64,000 nt of DNA, from assembly GCF_003369915.1 (NCBI RefSeq), contig NC_046677.1:19052913-19116912 (forward strand). The letters are read 5' to 3'. The position numbers and the translations under genes were made by a program. Within the stretch, counting starts at the first letter, position 1; every line of letters begins with the position of its first letter. This stretch comes from Drosophila miranda (Eukaryota > Arthropoda > Insecta > Diptera > Drosophilidae). The notes below the pieces were generated by a model. That model saw only the letters and a program-made list of their open reading frames with translations. It was not told where the DNA came from and searched no databases. Shown piece after piece: positions 1 through 10,354 of the stretch.

Positions 1-102
1 AAAAATTCAAAAGCACTGCAAATTTTTATATTTTCTGTTAGGACTTTTGACTATATGCGTTCGGAATTTAATCGATTGTCCATATCCTTTTTTTTATCGT
101 AG

Positions 103-1619
103 ATTGACCAAGAGGATATAACTACAAATGAACAAATCGAGGCTATACTTTCGAGGTCTACAAAAGATACCGGAGTGGCCGCCTTTATAAAATATCACTA
201 TGAACTTGTAGGACTTTTACGGGATCGTTTTAATTTTTCTGTTAATTTCCGTAACTCAAGAGGATGGGCTGGTCGACTAGGTAACACCACATTTCGTCTT
301 GGACTTTTAGGAGTTGTTAAACGAGACGAGGCAGACATTGCAGCATCTGGATCGCTCAATCGACTTAACCGTTTTGCGGAATTTGATACAATACATCAGA
401 GCTGGAAATTTGAGGCTGCATTTATTTATAGGTTTACTCCAGATTTAGATACTCATGGAAAAAGTGGCAATTTCTTGGCTCCATTTAGCAAAGCGGTTTG
501 GTTTTTAATTCTTGTTTCGCTAATAGTGTTTAGCGTAATTTGGTTGCTTTTTGAAATTATTAACAGCAAATTGAATCCTACAAATGACGATTTCCAAATC
601 AGTAATATACCTGATACTGAATCACAGAAATGTTACGCGTTAAAAATGCAAACTAGTTGGGCTGAAAGTTTCTTGCAATCGTTTGCAGCTTTATGCCAAC
701 AGGGTTTGGATCCGATTCCAAAAGATCACTCATCGCGTTTTGTCGTAATAACCATATTTTTATTTTCACTTGTAATATATAACTACTATACTTCTTCTGT
801 GGTTGGTGGATTGTTAAGCTCTTCTGATAAAGGTCCAGCTACTGTTGATGAAATAACATCTAGTCCCCTCACAATATCTTTTGAAGACATTGGTTATTAT
901 AAAGTACTATTTCGAGTGAGTTAACTTATAGCTAGCTTTTCATGGAATAAACTATTATTTTAATGTTATTAATATATTTTAAAAGGAAAGTAAAAGCCCA
1001 GCCGTAGCCAGACTAATAAAAACCAAATTGTCCTCATCGAGACCTTTGGGTAAAATACCAGTTTTTGCACATATCGAAGAAGCTGTACCATATATCAAAT
1101 CCGGTGGTTTTGCATTTCACTGTGAGGTAGTTGCTGCCTATCCTTTGATTGCAGAATTATTTGATGCTAGTGAAATTTGTGATCTGCGCGAGGTATCCGG
1201 CCTAATAGAAGTAGAATTGCTGAATTGGATTTTGCCAAAAAACAGCCAATATACAGAACTGTTTAAAGTTGCGTAAGTACCTTTCATTCCCGATATTCAT
1301 ATTTTTTTTAAGCAGTCATTATTTAAGCATGTGTTCGGCACGGGAAAGAGGTTTCGTGGAACGACTCCTTCGGCAACGTCAAATTAGAAAGCCTACCTGT
1401 CAATCATTATACACCGTATATCCAGTCACCTTATCAGCAGCTTTAGCGGCTTTCTTTGTGTTGATTTGTAAGTCACATTTAAATAAAGCTTTAAGTAAGC
1501 TTTTCTTAGACTTCTTTCTTGTAGGTGGAATTATTATGTCTATCCTAATGTTGAGCATGGAAATAATTTATGTATATGTTGTTGTCAAAAGAGGTCAAAA
1601 ATTTTCTATTGTCCGCTAG
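103..1619 (+). CDS. Ionotropic receptor (IR), first copy, 5' end outside window
   Basis: This is the 3' part of a variant ionotropic glutamate receptor, a chemosensory ligand-gated channel of sensory cilia. Three exons join in phase: 103-915, 986-1272 and 1313 (or 1316) to 1619. They give about 468 residues ending at a TAG. The first exon carries part of the S1 ligand lobe, a hydrophobic M1 (starting AVWFLILVSL), a pore-like stretch (SWAESFLQSFAALCQQG) and M3 (ITIFLFSLVIYNYYTSSVVGG). The second exon is the S2 lobe. The third holds the last membrane segment and a short tail. Bases 1-102 match the intron upstream of the equivalent exon in the second copy, offset by about 4785 bases, so the missing 5' exons lie left of the window. 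The style of the extracellular part in the second copy suggests the Ir75/Ir31a/Ir64a antennal clade. The exact orthologue is inference. No stop or frameshift is visible here. Confidence 0.85.
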
Positions 1620-1768
1620 TTATGTGGAGATCAATTAAAAGCAAACAATATTAATGGTATTAATGTAAAATCCTTTAATTAAATTTAAAGTTTTAAAAAT
1701 ATAAATAAATTAAATTAAAGAAAATTAATTTTTAAAAATTAAATTTTAAATTTTAAATTACGCACTAA
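1620..1768. other. AT-rich spacer after IR copy 1
   Basis: This short, very AT-rich stretch consists of runs of TTAAA/TTTAA. It probably holds the 3' UTR and polyadenylation region of the first IR gene (AATAAA-like words occur near 1700). It ends in the TAA that forms the left target-site duplication of the next element. Confidence 0.5.
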
Positions 1769-2607
1769 GGGCTCGCGCACACTATAGCTGAAAGCGGAGC
1801 TGAAATCGGCGCTGAAATTGGAGCTGAAAGCTCACTTGATCTGAGAGCTTTTTCCAGGCAGAATCAGCTTGCAGGTGCGTACATTGTCGGCTGATCTGAT
1901 TGCTGAAAGCTGAAAGCCATTGCCTCCCTTTGTCTCCTCAAGTGGCATCAAAAGTTATTATTATAATTATTATTATTATATTGTTAATTAATTACTTCAC
2001 AGCACGTACAGTAGCCAGACGGAAGTTTTCTTCATTTTTTTTTTCATTCCGTGTATTTCAACCACATTTCCGTTATGTATTGTGTTCGTATTACTTTTAT
2101 TTTACGAATTATTATTAAATTTCTCAATTATTCATTATGTTGTATAATAATAAACATTGTGATGTTTTTCTAGCGTATACTGTACTTGGGGACATAGTAT
2201 ATTATATTTATTATTGACATATGAAAATGGTAAATAATACAATTTTTTTGCCCAATTTATCGCCTGCCAGAAATAAAACTATGATTCAAATATTTTTAAT
2301 AATCCCGCTTATTCCCCAGCGCTGGGTTAACCGTAATTTCGCTTAACAATGTTTTGCAGCCCATTTTCGATCACTTATGAGCCAATACACTTGAACAAAA
2401 TCAGCAATCAGCTTGCTGAAAAAACAAACATGCTTGATCGATCAAACTAAGCTGAGCTGATTTCAGCGAGCTTTTTCAGCTTTCAGCTCAGCTCAGTCTG
2501 CAATGTGCGCACTTGCACCGGTGCAGTGTGTTTGTTTTTTCAGAGCTTATAAATCAGCTATCAGCTCCGATTTCAGCTCCGCTTTCAGCTATAGTGTGCG
2601 CGAGCCC
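1769..2607. mobile_element. MITE-like DNA transposon with long inverted ends (PIF/Harbinger-like)
   Basis: The two ends are inverted copies of each other. The left end starts GGGCTCGCGCACACTATAGC, and the right end is its reverse complement, matching for about 40 bases. The element is flanked on both sides by TAA (1766-1768 and 2608-2610), a 3-bp duplication of the kind made by PIF/Harbinger transposases. It is 839 bp long and encodes no transposase. The word GCTGAAA/TTTCAGC recurs many times just inside both ends, as subterminal transposase-binding repeats often do. The middle is AT-rich. The superfamily call rests on the TAA duplication and is inference. The transposable-element nature itself is well supported. 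Confidence 0.8.
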
Positions 2608-2610
2608 TAA

Positions 2611-3496
2611 GGACCAAACGGACGACCTCAAAAAGCTGTGTAGTCTCTGTCACCAGTACTGCTCCAAATCCATCGAAGGTTTTCTGCCCAGAAGAAGCCA
2701 GGTCGGACACTACTAAGACCATATGAATATTATTATTATTACAAGACCTTGTTGCACTTCGACCATATGTATATTGGACTGTTTGATATTTCCTGCAGAT
2801 CCGTTTCACAGAATTCACAGCTGTCTTTATATACTAGTTTCCATTGCTTACTTAACCATTTAAAATGCGTCTCCTTAAATTTGTTTATATTTCACCGCAT
2901 TTTGGCAAGATTTTTTCGATTTAAATCTCTGAGATCATTATTTTTTGACCTGCTGCACTGGCATCTGTACTCATTACAGCAGCAGCAATGTCAACAATCG
3001 AACAACTCGTTTGCGACGGCAATAGCAGTCGCACAGATCGCCATCGTCAAAACAACGGCTAAAATTTGCTACACCCAAATTCACCAAGGCTCTAAATAAA
3101 GAACATATGCTAAATGTCGTATTATTCCACTCCACTAGCTAATACTGTTACTCCGTGCTGAAACCTGAAACCTTTAGAAGCAATAAAAAAATTTCTGTTT
3201 CGTAAAAAAAAAAAAATTTTGTTGCATAGTGTTATTGTTAGTCTTTAATTAAAAGTGATAAATTAAAAGAGAATAATAAATTGACAATTAATTATAATTA
3301 ATTGAAATATAATTATGAAATGTATAGAATGCTTGATTCTGTATAAAAAAAAATCCAGACTTTGTTACATAGTGCCTTCATTGTAAAACTGTACCTATTA
3401 TTTATAATTTTTCCCACCTGCATTTATCCTGTCAATCTATTGGCTGTGAAAGCCATATAAAAGCACTAGATCTTTACCAGTTGCTAAGAATAAACA
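2611..3496. other. Intergenic sequence between IR copies
   Basis: No convincing gene was seen. A possible decayed coding stretch with CAG-rich text lies near 2970-3100. Bases 2862-2945 recur almost exactly at 5604-5690 (separate entry). Two A-tracts followed by a GTTGCATAGTG or GTTACATAGTG motif occur near 3200-3235 and 3345-3375, and the motif recurs at about 61660, so it may mark the end of a dispersed repeat. The last 100 bases should contain the promoter of the second IR copy; no clear TATA box was found. Confidence 0.4.
2862..2945 (+). repeat. Direct repeat marking the IR duplication/deletion junction (copy A)
   Basis: This segment (starting TAAAATGCGTCTCCTTAAAT) is nearly identical to 5604-5690, where it directly follows the truncated exon of the second IR copy. 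Copy A lies downstream of the complete first copy. The simplest reading is that it is ancestral 3' flank carried along by the tandem duplication. A later deletion in the second unit then brought the flank up against the broken exon. Confidence 0.7.
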
Positions 3497-5604
3497 ATAA
3501 GGGCCTCCATCGCTTTGATTTTATTAATCGCTGCACGTGTAGCAGCGGCGCATATGGACACATCGGTTTTAACCAGGTTCATTGTGAACTTGGTTGGGAC
3601 TAATGAAGCAATTATTTTTTCCTGTTCAGACAAAGGTAAATATTATACAAATTTAATTTTAATGACTATCTAAATTAAATAAGGAACTCTAATTTAAAAT
3701 ATACATTTTTAAAAATACTCAAATTATGTAAAAAATTATTACCTCTAAAAAAAAAACCAAAAGAACTAATTTCCGACAATGTTTGACATAGTTTTATAGT
3801 TTCCGATATCACAATTAATACGGTTCACATTTTGTCAAAGCCCCAGAATTTGTAAAATACAGGGAAGTCATGAAAACATAATCTGAGTCTTGTCTTGCAT
3901 GGCGTCCAGCGGGTCTTCTGTCCGCTCTGATAATGATTTTGTGGTCGGCAGAATGCATTTCTATCCAAAGCGGTTTTGAACAAAAATGGCACAACGCTCG
4001 CCTAGTTCAATTTCCGAATCACCAACGAAATAGTTTGACATTCCTTTTTTAACTGAATTTTTAGAAGAAATTCCGAAAAAATTAGAAGGATTTTTCCATT
4101 TTCATATGTAATATAAAAAGTTTATAAAAAATTAATTATATATTTCTAAATTTTAAAATGGGACCAGATTTGCAGCTCGTTGCTTCTGCGTTTATGAAAA
4201 ATGACCAGTTTGTGAATTATGTACATATGAAACAAATGTACTCTCTGCCCTTTATACTGGGACGAAATAGCCATGGTCGAACTTCTGTTATAGTAAATAC
4301 CAGATGTAATGGTGCAGCTGGTCTACTGGCTGATGCTTCTGCAAATAAATACTTTAACAAAACCTATCAGTGGGTTTTTTGGGGTGTTGGCGTAGAAGTA
4401 AAATATTTACTTCCACTGGAACTGGATTATATTGGCCCAAACGCTCAAATAACCTACGTTAATAAAACAAGTAACGACTACTGTCTCTGGGATATTCATT
4501 CAAAGGGACGTCACCTTCAATCGCCTTTACAACTACAATTAATAGCAACAGTAACAAATTATGAAGGCAGTAGTTACCTAAACATAGCTCGAGACATATT
4601 TAAGCTACAAAGCACTGAATACCGTGGGCAATTTAATGGGATTACACTACGAGGAGCAAGCGTTGTAAGTATGTAAATGTAGTATTAGAAAAAACACTAC
4701 ACTTCACTCGTAAAATTTTGTGAAAGCTAAACTGTGCGACAAAACGAAATCTTTATCTTTATAATATACTCCAAAAGTCTTTTTCAAAAATTCAAAAGCA
4801 CTGCAAATTTTTATATTTCTTGTTAGGACTTTTGACTATATGCGTTCGGAATTTAATCGATTGTCCATATCCTTTTTTTTATCGTAGATTGACCAAGAGG
4901 ATATAACTACAAATGAACAAATCGAGGCTATACTTTCGAGGTCTACAAAAGATACCGGAGTGGCCGCCTTTATAAAATATCACTATGAACTTGTAGGACT
5001 TTTACGGGATCGTTTTAATTTTTCTGTTAATTTCCGTAACTCAAGAGGATGGGCTGGTCGACTAGGTAACACCACATTTCGTCTTGGACTTTTAGGGGTT
5101 GTTAAACGAGACGAGGCAGACATTTCAGCATCGGGAGCGTTCAATCGACTTAACCGTTTTGCGGAGTTTGATACAATACATCAGAGCTGGAAATTTGAGG
5201 CTGCATTTATTTATAGGTTTACTCCAGATTTAGATACTCATGGAAAAAGTGGTAATTTCTTGGCTCCATTTAGCAAAGCGGTTTGGTTTTTAATTCTTGT
5301 TTCGCTAATAGTGTTTAGCGTAATTTGGTTGCTTTTTGAAATTATTAACAGCAAATTGAGTCCTACAAATGATCCAAATGACCAAATCAACAACATACCT
5401 GATACTGAATCACAGAAATATTACTCGTTAACAATTCAAACCAGTTGGGCTGAAAGTTTCTTGCAATCGTTTGCAGCTTTATGCCAACAGGGCTTGGATC
5501 CGATTCCAAAAGATCACTCATCGCGTTTTGTCGTAATAACCATATTTTTATTTTCACTTGTAATATATAACTACTATACTTCTTCTGTGGTTGGTGGAAA
5601 TTAA
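3497..5604 (+). pseudogene. Ionotropic receptor, second copy, truncated pseudogene
   Basis: This is a 5' fragment of the same receptor. Exon 1 is about 3497-3635: a signal-peptide-like hydrophobic start, then an extracellular segment. Exon 2 is about 4158-4668, an extracellular amino-terminal domain with cysteines and several N-x-S/T sites. Exon 3 is 4888-5604. Exon 3 is highly similar to 103-815 of the first copy but stops four bases after the junction at about 5598, just after M3. The S2 lobe and last membrane helix are therefore absent and no channel could form. Where the initiator is expected, the frame begins with ATA, and stops lie just upstream. The next in-frame ATG is after the signal peptide. 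No usable AG acceptor in the right phase is visible before exon 2. One small in-frame length change separates the copies (TNDD versus TNDPND). The pseudogene call is firm. Which copy kept function in the population is inference. Confidence 0.85.
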
Positions 5605-5690
5605 AAATGCGTCTCCTTAAATTTGTTTATATTTCACCGCATTTTGGCAAGCTTTTTTCGATTTAAATCTCTGAGATAATTATTTTGTCT
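5604..5690 (+). repeat. Direct repeat marking the IR junction (copy B)
   Basis: This is the near-identical partner of 2862-2945. It starts inside the stop codon of the truncated IR exon and diverges from copy A after about 80 bases. Confidence 0.7.
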
Positions 5691-7374
5691 TATATCATTA
5701 TTTTTCCCCATGCTTGAGTTAAATATATCTCTTCATTAGCTTTATTATCAATCCAAATATTAAGCAGCATTTACTATAAAAATGTAACCAAATTAATTTA
5801 AAATTTAACACGACAATATAACTGTGAACCAAACATAATTTTTCTGAAAGGTTTGGGGATTGCAGCAAAACAGATTTAAACAAAACAAAAAAAAAATATT
5901 TACTACAAAACAAAATCATGAAACATTTTTAAACCATCTATAAAAAAAAGTCGGTTTCATTCACAGCCATTTCTACATTAAAATAACATCGTTACTTTTT
6001 AGCACAAGTTAGCTCAAAATTAGTGGTTATCCGCAATAGACACGTTACGTTTTCTATTATTTCCAAAAAAGACAAAAAACCAACAAACATCAACAACATA
6101 TTTTTTATTAAGACATTCTACATATTTCGGGGATTAATTAATTAATTCATGACTTTGATGGACTGCAAAAATTTTAGTTCTGCATTAAAATCAGAAATAT
6201 GAATTTATGAATTTGTTCTACCCAAGGTATGCACTATGAAAAGATTTCTATAAAAATTTCGAATTTATGCCAAAATCTCGGCTGTCTGGCACAAAATATG
6301 GCAAGGAGCGAATTATTTGTTTTTACCTCTCATTACTTTCTAGAAACAAGAAACGGACGGATTAGGAACATCCCAACTGGATGGTGGACTAACTGAGACA
6401 TTTTTGGCATGGCAAAACCTTCCGGTCGCCATCCCACAAATGGATGGCTGATGTTAACCTGTGGGAAGAGGGTAAAATGTTTTTAGAGTATCCATTGTAA
6501 GGTTTTTGGTAAATTTTTAACGTTTTACGTCAAGAGTGTCTCTAGGATACATATAACGTCTGGGCTTATTAGTTATTTTAGACTGACTGCCAAGTGCCAG
6601 CTGCCAACAATCGGTGAAGACATCGGTTGAAATTGTGAAAATATCGCTAGTACATACCACAGTTCCCAATTATTATTAGAAATTTCGATATATACAAGAA
6701 ATATCGATAGCAGTGATAGTTGCTCGATTTACTCTGAATTTGGTATAATAATAATTTGATTTAGATCTTATATTATTGTTTTAGTGTTAATTCCATAACT
6801 CCCAGAAAATGTATGCGCTACCATCATTACTTTGATAATTAAATAACGATCAATTTGATTCTAAAATTAAAACAGAGTAATTACATAATTACATACATAA
6901 TTCTATGTGTACAAAAAAACCATTTTATTTTATTGTACATACATATGTACATATACGCCGGCCGGTTGTCAACAAATGAATCCCATTTTCAATACATGGA
7001 TAGACAATTATTTCGGAAAAGAAAAGATGCAATATATCTATTCATATTTGGAAACTATTCTGAGTTTTGTCACAGCACACGTGCTACGACCGAGTACTCC
7101 GTGTGTGTATACATATGTTTGTGCCGTACCGGTGTTGGCACAGCAAACTTTGGAGTTTGCTGAGACTTCCAGTCGGTACCTCTCTGTGTATTCTCAGCAA
7201 TTTGAGCTTGCGATTGGACTTGGTTTGGAAAATGCTGAATGATTGCCATTCCGCAATGCGGTTTCCCACGAAAGTGGGAGGAATGTATTCCCATCCACTG
7301 CAGAACAGCACTGGAAACAGTTCAGCAAAATACAGACAAACTAATGCTTCATTTCATCCCAAGTTTTAAATTAT
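5691..7374. other. Intergenic, repeat-derived, no gene recognised
   Basis: The sequence is AT-rich with a poly-A-interrupted stretch (about 5870-5960). A perfect TATCGATA (DRE-type motif) lies at 6702-6709. The 6350-6480 stretch has a different, more GC-balanced composition. Open frames near 6855-7370 overlap on both strands and show no recognisable domain, so I do not call them genes. Confidence 0.4.
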
Positions 7375-7870
7375 GGGTGTATGACATCGAAAACAGAAGG
7401 TGTCTATCCGAGGTCTCCACGCAATACCGAAAGCCTTTGATATTTCTGAACGGCAACCTTAATTGGAACTTCCTGGATCCCTCCTGCCCATTTTTCGTGA
7501 TTGAAATGCCACTTGGCCAACTGTAAGCCAGTTTTTGCCAAAAGAAAGCTGACCTCATCAGCATTGCGATCCAGCTCGAACTCGGAGTCGGAAAGAATAG
7601 TCAGTCGGTTCAGTAGAATAGGTTTTTTGCCATATATTGTAGGCTTCTGATAGCTGAATAAAGAGCGCTCGAAAGACCATAAGTTACAGTGTTGAAATTA
7701 TACATGCTAATGGGATCAGTAACTTTGTTCCTCCATGGTACCATCGAATAGCCCATAAAATGTCTACACATCTTAGAAAAAAAAAGCTTGTAATTATTAA
7801 GTCTCTTTCGAATTTGAGTCTTAAATTGAATGTAAGAATGGACTCCAGGACTTTTCCACAAATGTCGTTG
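7375..7870 (-). mobile_element. BEL/Pao retrotransposon relic (reverse transcriptase fragment)
   Basis: Read on the minus strand, about 7730-7630 gives NTVTYGLSSALYSAIRSLQ, the conserved BEL/Pao RT word around NTVTYG..SAP..AIR. After a frame change, about 7615-7400 gives a frame with SDSEFELDRNADEVSFLLAKTG and then LQLAKWHFNH, which fits the region after the RT active site in this family. The active-site YVDD region between these two is missing or scrambled. Stops and frameshifts show a dead copy. No LTRs were found. Superfamily assignment is from these motifs. Confidence 0.65.
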
Positions 7871-8170
7871 TTGAATTCATTAATTTCTTACCCCTTGTGA
7901 TTGAAACTCGCGCCATTCCGACATGCTCACACGCACATTTTCGTTAAATTTTCGATTCATTCGTCTGTTCTTTCTTCTCTTCTATTTCCCATGTTTCATT
8001 CATAATTCATTCCACGGTCAATGTTCCATATGTTGGTGTTGCTCCAGTAGATCCGGCATTAAATCCATATTCTCGGCGTACTTCATCTGTAAAAAACAAT
8101 TAACTAGTATTAAATGTTTATTACTTTTTTACATTAAATTTAATTATTTTAAATTTGTTTTTTAGGTGAT
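7871..8170 (+). other. Probable BCS1 promoter/5' UTR with a small leader intron
   Basis: A plus-strand acceptor (TTTTTTAG) ends at about 8165, five bases before the BCS1 start codon. A donor-like CTGTAAAA lies at about 8088, suggesting a short intron in the 5' leader. The same stretch read on minus contains an open, acceptor-preceded frame (see findings). Confidence 0.45.
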
Positions 8171-9466
8171 ATGGCCTTTACCGAACTTTTGTCAAGTTTA
8201 TCAACAAATCCTTATTTTGGTGCTGGCTTCGGTTTGTTTGGAATCGGCGCTGGTGCTGCAATATTACGAAAAGGCCTTCAAGGTGGAATAATACTCTTTC
8301 GACGCCATTTAATGATAACTTTAGAAGTTCCATGCAGAGATAAATCATATCAGTGGCTATTAAAATGGATAACAATTAAAGGAGCCCGTAAAACTCAACA
8401 TTTAAGTGTAGAAACCAACTTTCTTCAAAACGACAATGGCCAAATCAAAACCAGCTATGATTTTATACCAAGCATTGGAAAACACATATTTAAATATAAA
8501 GGAAATTGGATTCAAGTGGAGCGGACTAGAGAACAGCAAACATTAGACTTGCACATGGGAGTGCCTTGGGAATCGGTGACGCTAACAGCATTTGGAAACA
8601 ATAAACAGATTTATTCTGATATCTTAGATGAAGCTCGTTATTTGGCCTTAGAAGAAACCGTTGGTAAAACGCTTTTGTATACCGCGATGGGCGCAGAATG
8701 GAGGCCTTTTGGTCATCCTCGACGCCGTCGTCCTATTGGCTCAGTAGTATTAGATAGTGGAGTTTCTAAGAAAATTATTGCTGATTGCAATGACTTTATT
8801 CAAAGTTCTGTGTGGTATACTCAACGTGGGATTCCCTACCGGCGAGGATATTTACTTTATGGACCCCCTGGTTGTGGAAAATCGAGTTTCATAACTGCTT
8901 TGGCAGGAGAATTGGAATATAGCGTTTGTTTGTTGAATTTATCTGAAAGAGGGCTTACCGATGATCGACTTAATCATCTTTTGAACGTAGCACCAGAACA
9001 AACCATAATTTTGCTTGAAGATATTGACGCAGCATTCGCTTCTCGGGAGACAACTTTGCAACAAAAATCTGCATACGAAGGAATTAACAGAATAACATTT
9101 AGTGGATTGTTAAACTGTTTGGATGGGGTTGGTTCTACAGAAGCTAGAATTGTATTTATGACAACCAATTACTTAGATCGCTTGGATCCCGCGTTAATAC
9201 GTCCTGGAAGAATAGATTTAAAGGAATATATAGGCTATTGTACTGAATATCAATTGGAAGAAATGTTCAAAAACTTTTTTAATAATACTGACACTGATAC
9301 TGGGGTAAATTCTGTAGAATTTGCACAGCGTGTAAAATCGTTTGGTCGCCCTGTAAGTCCAGCTCAGATTCAAGGCTTTTTTATGAAACATAAATTATCT
9401 TCCCCAGAAACTGTTATTAATTGTTGTAAAGATATTTGGGAAGATTCCTTAAACATAAATAAATAA
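8171..9466 (+). CDS. Bcs1: BCS1, mitochondrial AAA chaperone for Rieske protein of complex III
   Basis: This single-exon coding region encodes 431 residues, close to the 419 of human BCS1L. BCS1 is an inner-membrane AAA ATPase that moves the folded Rieske iron-sulfur protein across the membrane into the cytochrome bc1 complex. A single glycine-rich membrane helix lies at about 15-33, followed by basic residues typical of its internal targeting signal. The BCS1-specific domain follows at about 35-170. The AAA module shows Walker A GPPGCGKS (231-238), Walker B ILLEDIDA (about 280-287), sensor TTN (331-333) and the arginine-finger region RPGRID (344-349). All key residues are present and there is no frame damage. 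The start is the first ATG after a good acceptor and matches the family's N-terminus. In D. melanogaster the BCS1 gene (I recall it as CG4908) lies close to Prosalpha6, which is also the next gene here. Confidence 0.95.
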   Translation: MAFTELLSSLSTNPYFGAGFGLFGIGAGAAILRKGLQGGIILFRRHLMITLEVPCRDKSYQWLLKWITIKGARKTQHLSVETNFLQNDNGQIKTSYDFIPSIGKHIFKYKGNWIQVERTREQQTLDLHMGVPWESVTLTAFGNNKQIYSDILDEARYLALEETVGKTLLYTAMGAEWRPFGHPRRRRPIGSVVLDSGVSKKIIADCNDFIQSSVWYTQRGIPYRRGYLLYGPPGCGKSSFITALAGELEYSVCLLNLSERGLTDDRLNHLLNVAPEQTIILLEDIDAAFASRETTLQQKSAYEGINRITFSGLLNCLDGVGSTEARIVFMTTNYLDRLDPALIRPGRIDLKEYIGYCTEYQLEEMFKNFFNNTDTDTGVNSVEFAQRVKSFGRPVSPAQIQGFFMKHKLSSPETVINCCKDIWEDSLNINK

Positions 9467-10354
9467 TATAATTTGTTAAACCCAACCATATATACATTTT
9501 CTTCAAATGTCCGTTCTCCGGTATATCATGAGTTCTTTTCCAATAGGAGACTCAAAAGGCTTATCAAATTATAGTACCTTAACTAACAGCTCACTCTAAT
9601 GGTGACTGAATCCGCGTTGCGGGTTAGTTGAGAGGAAAGGATTAAGTGCGATGATTCCAAGATCTTACATTCTTGCTGCTGCTTGCAACCCCCCTTAGAT
9701 GGATACCGTTGGTCCCATTAGATTTAAATTTAAGTTTTAGAATAGGACCTTGTATTCCAAACGAATGGTGAATCAAACGTTCATCCTCCAATGGAGGCTA
9801 TTGGCTTTTAGTTGTAGGCGCATTTTCTTAGCTTTAATCGGACAAGAAATCGGGACACAAGAATCAAAAAATGTGTCAAGTACATTGTAGAGCATGTTTG
9901 TGACTTTCATAACGTTAGTCCACAAGAACAATGCGGACCAATCCAAATCCATAGAACGGTAAGCTTCGTAAAGTCGGCTTTACAAAAGTAGCGGACACGT
10001 TCATATAGTTACCCGACCGATCCGATACAGTTGGTCGTATATCGAACGACACTTCGAAAGTAGAATGGTATAAGTATAGTAAGCGGAAGGGCTAGGATCC
10101 GAAACAATGCACAGATCAAGCCATCGGCCCAAGAACCAGGTAACGGAATCTTCCGAAAGCCCGGGCTAATTACAAGATTGAGGCGCCAATTGTGACCAGC
10201 AAGCCGTCCCAATTTCGGTGGAGACCTTGGCGTCAGCCATCTTTACGTACCAGAACCAAAATACGTCTGGGTTTGTTTTCCCGATTAATGATATTTTTGA
10301 ATTTATTCACCATTTATTTAATGCTTTTATAAAGACATATATGCTCTCAAAAAT
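9467..10354. other. Intergenic between BCS1 and Prosalpha6
   Basis: These two genes converge here. The first ~40 bases are the BCS1 3' UTR. The 9530-10260 stretch has a more even base composition than its flanks and reads like old transposon-derived sequence, but I could not match any protein motif. The last ~100 bases before 10355 are probably the Prosalpha6 3' UTR. Confidence 0.4.

Noticed and set aside
2585..2818. 77-residue minus frame at the right MITE end
   Set aside because: It crosses the inverted repeat and target duplication, so it is a chance frame.
4820..4887. Candidate small IR exon starting at GACTTTTGACTATATGCG
   Set aside because: The acceptor at about 4827 would put a stop after two codons in the required phase; the acceptor at 4887 keeps phase, so this is intron.
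103..5604. Naming the receptor Ir41a because Nipped-B is nearby
   Set aside because: Ir41a is pericentromeric in D. melanogaster, but the extracellular domain style and the link to BCS1/Prosalpha6 fit the Ir75/Ir31a clade better; no orthologue could be fixed by eye.
10009..10212. 67-residue minus frame between BCS1 and Prosalpha6
   Set aside because: No motif, no splice context, in sequence that looks like old transposon debris.
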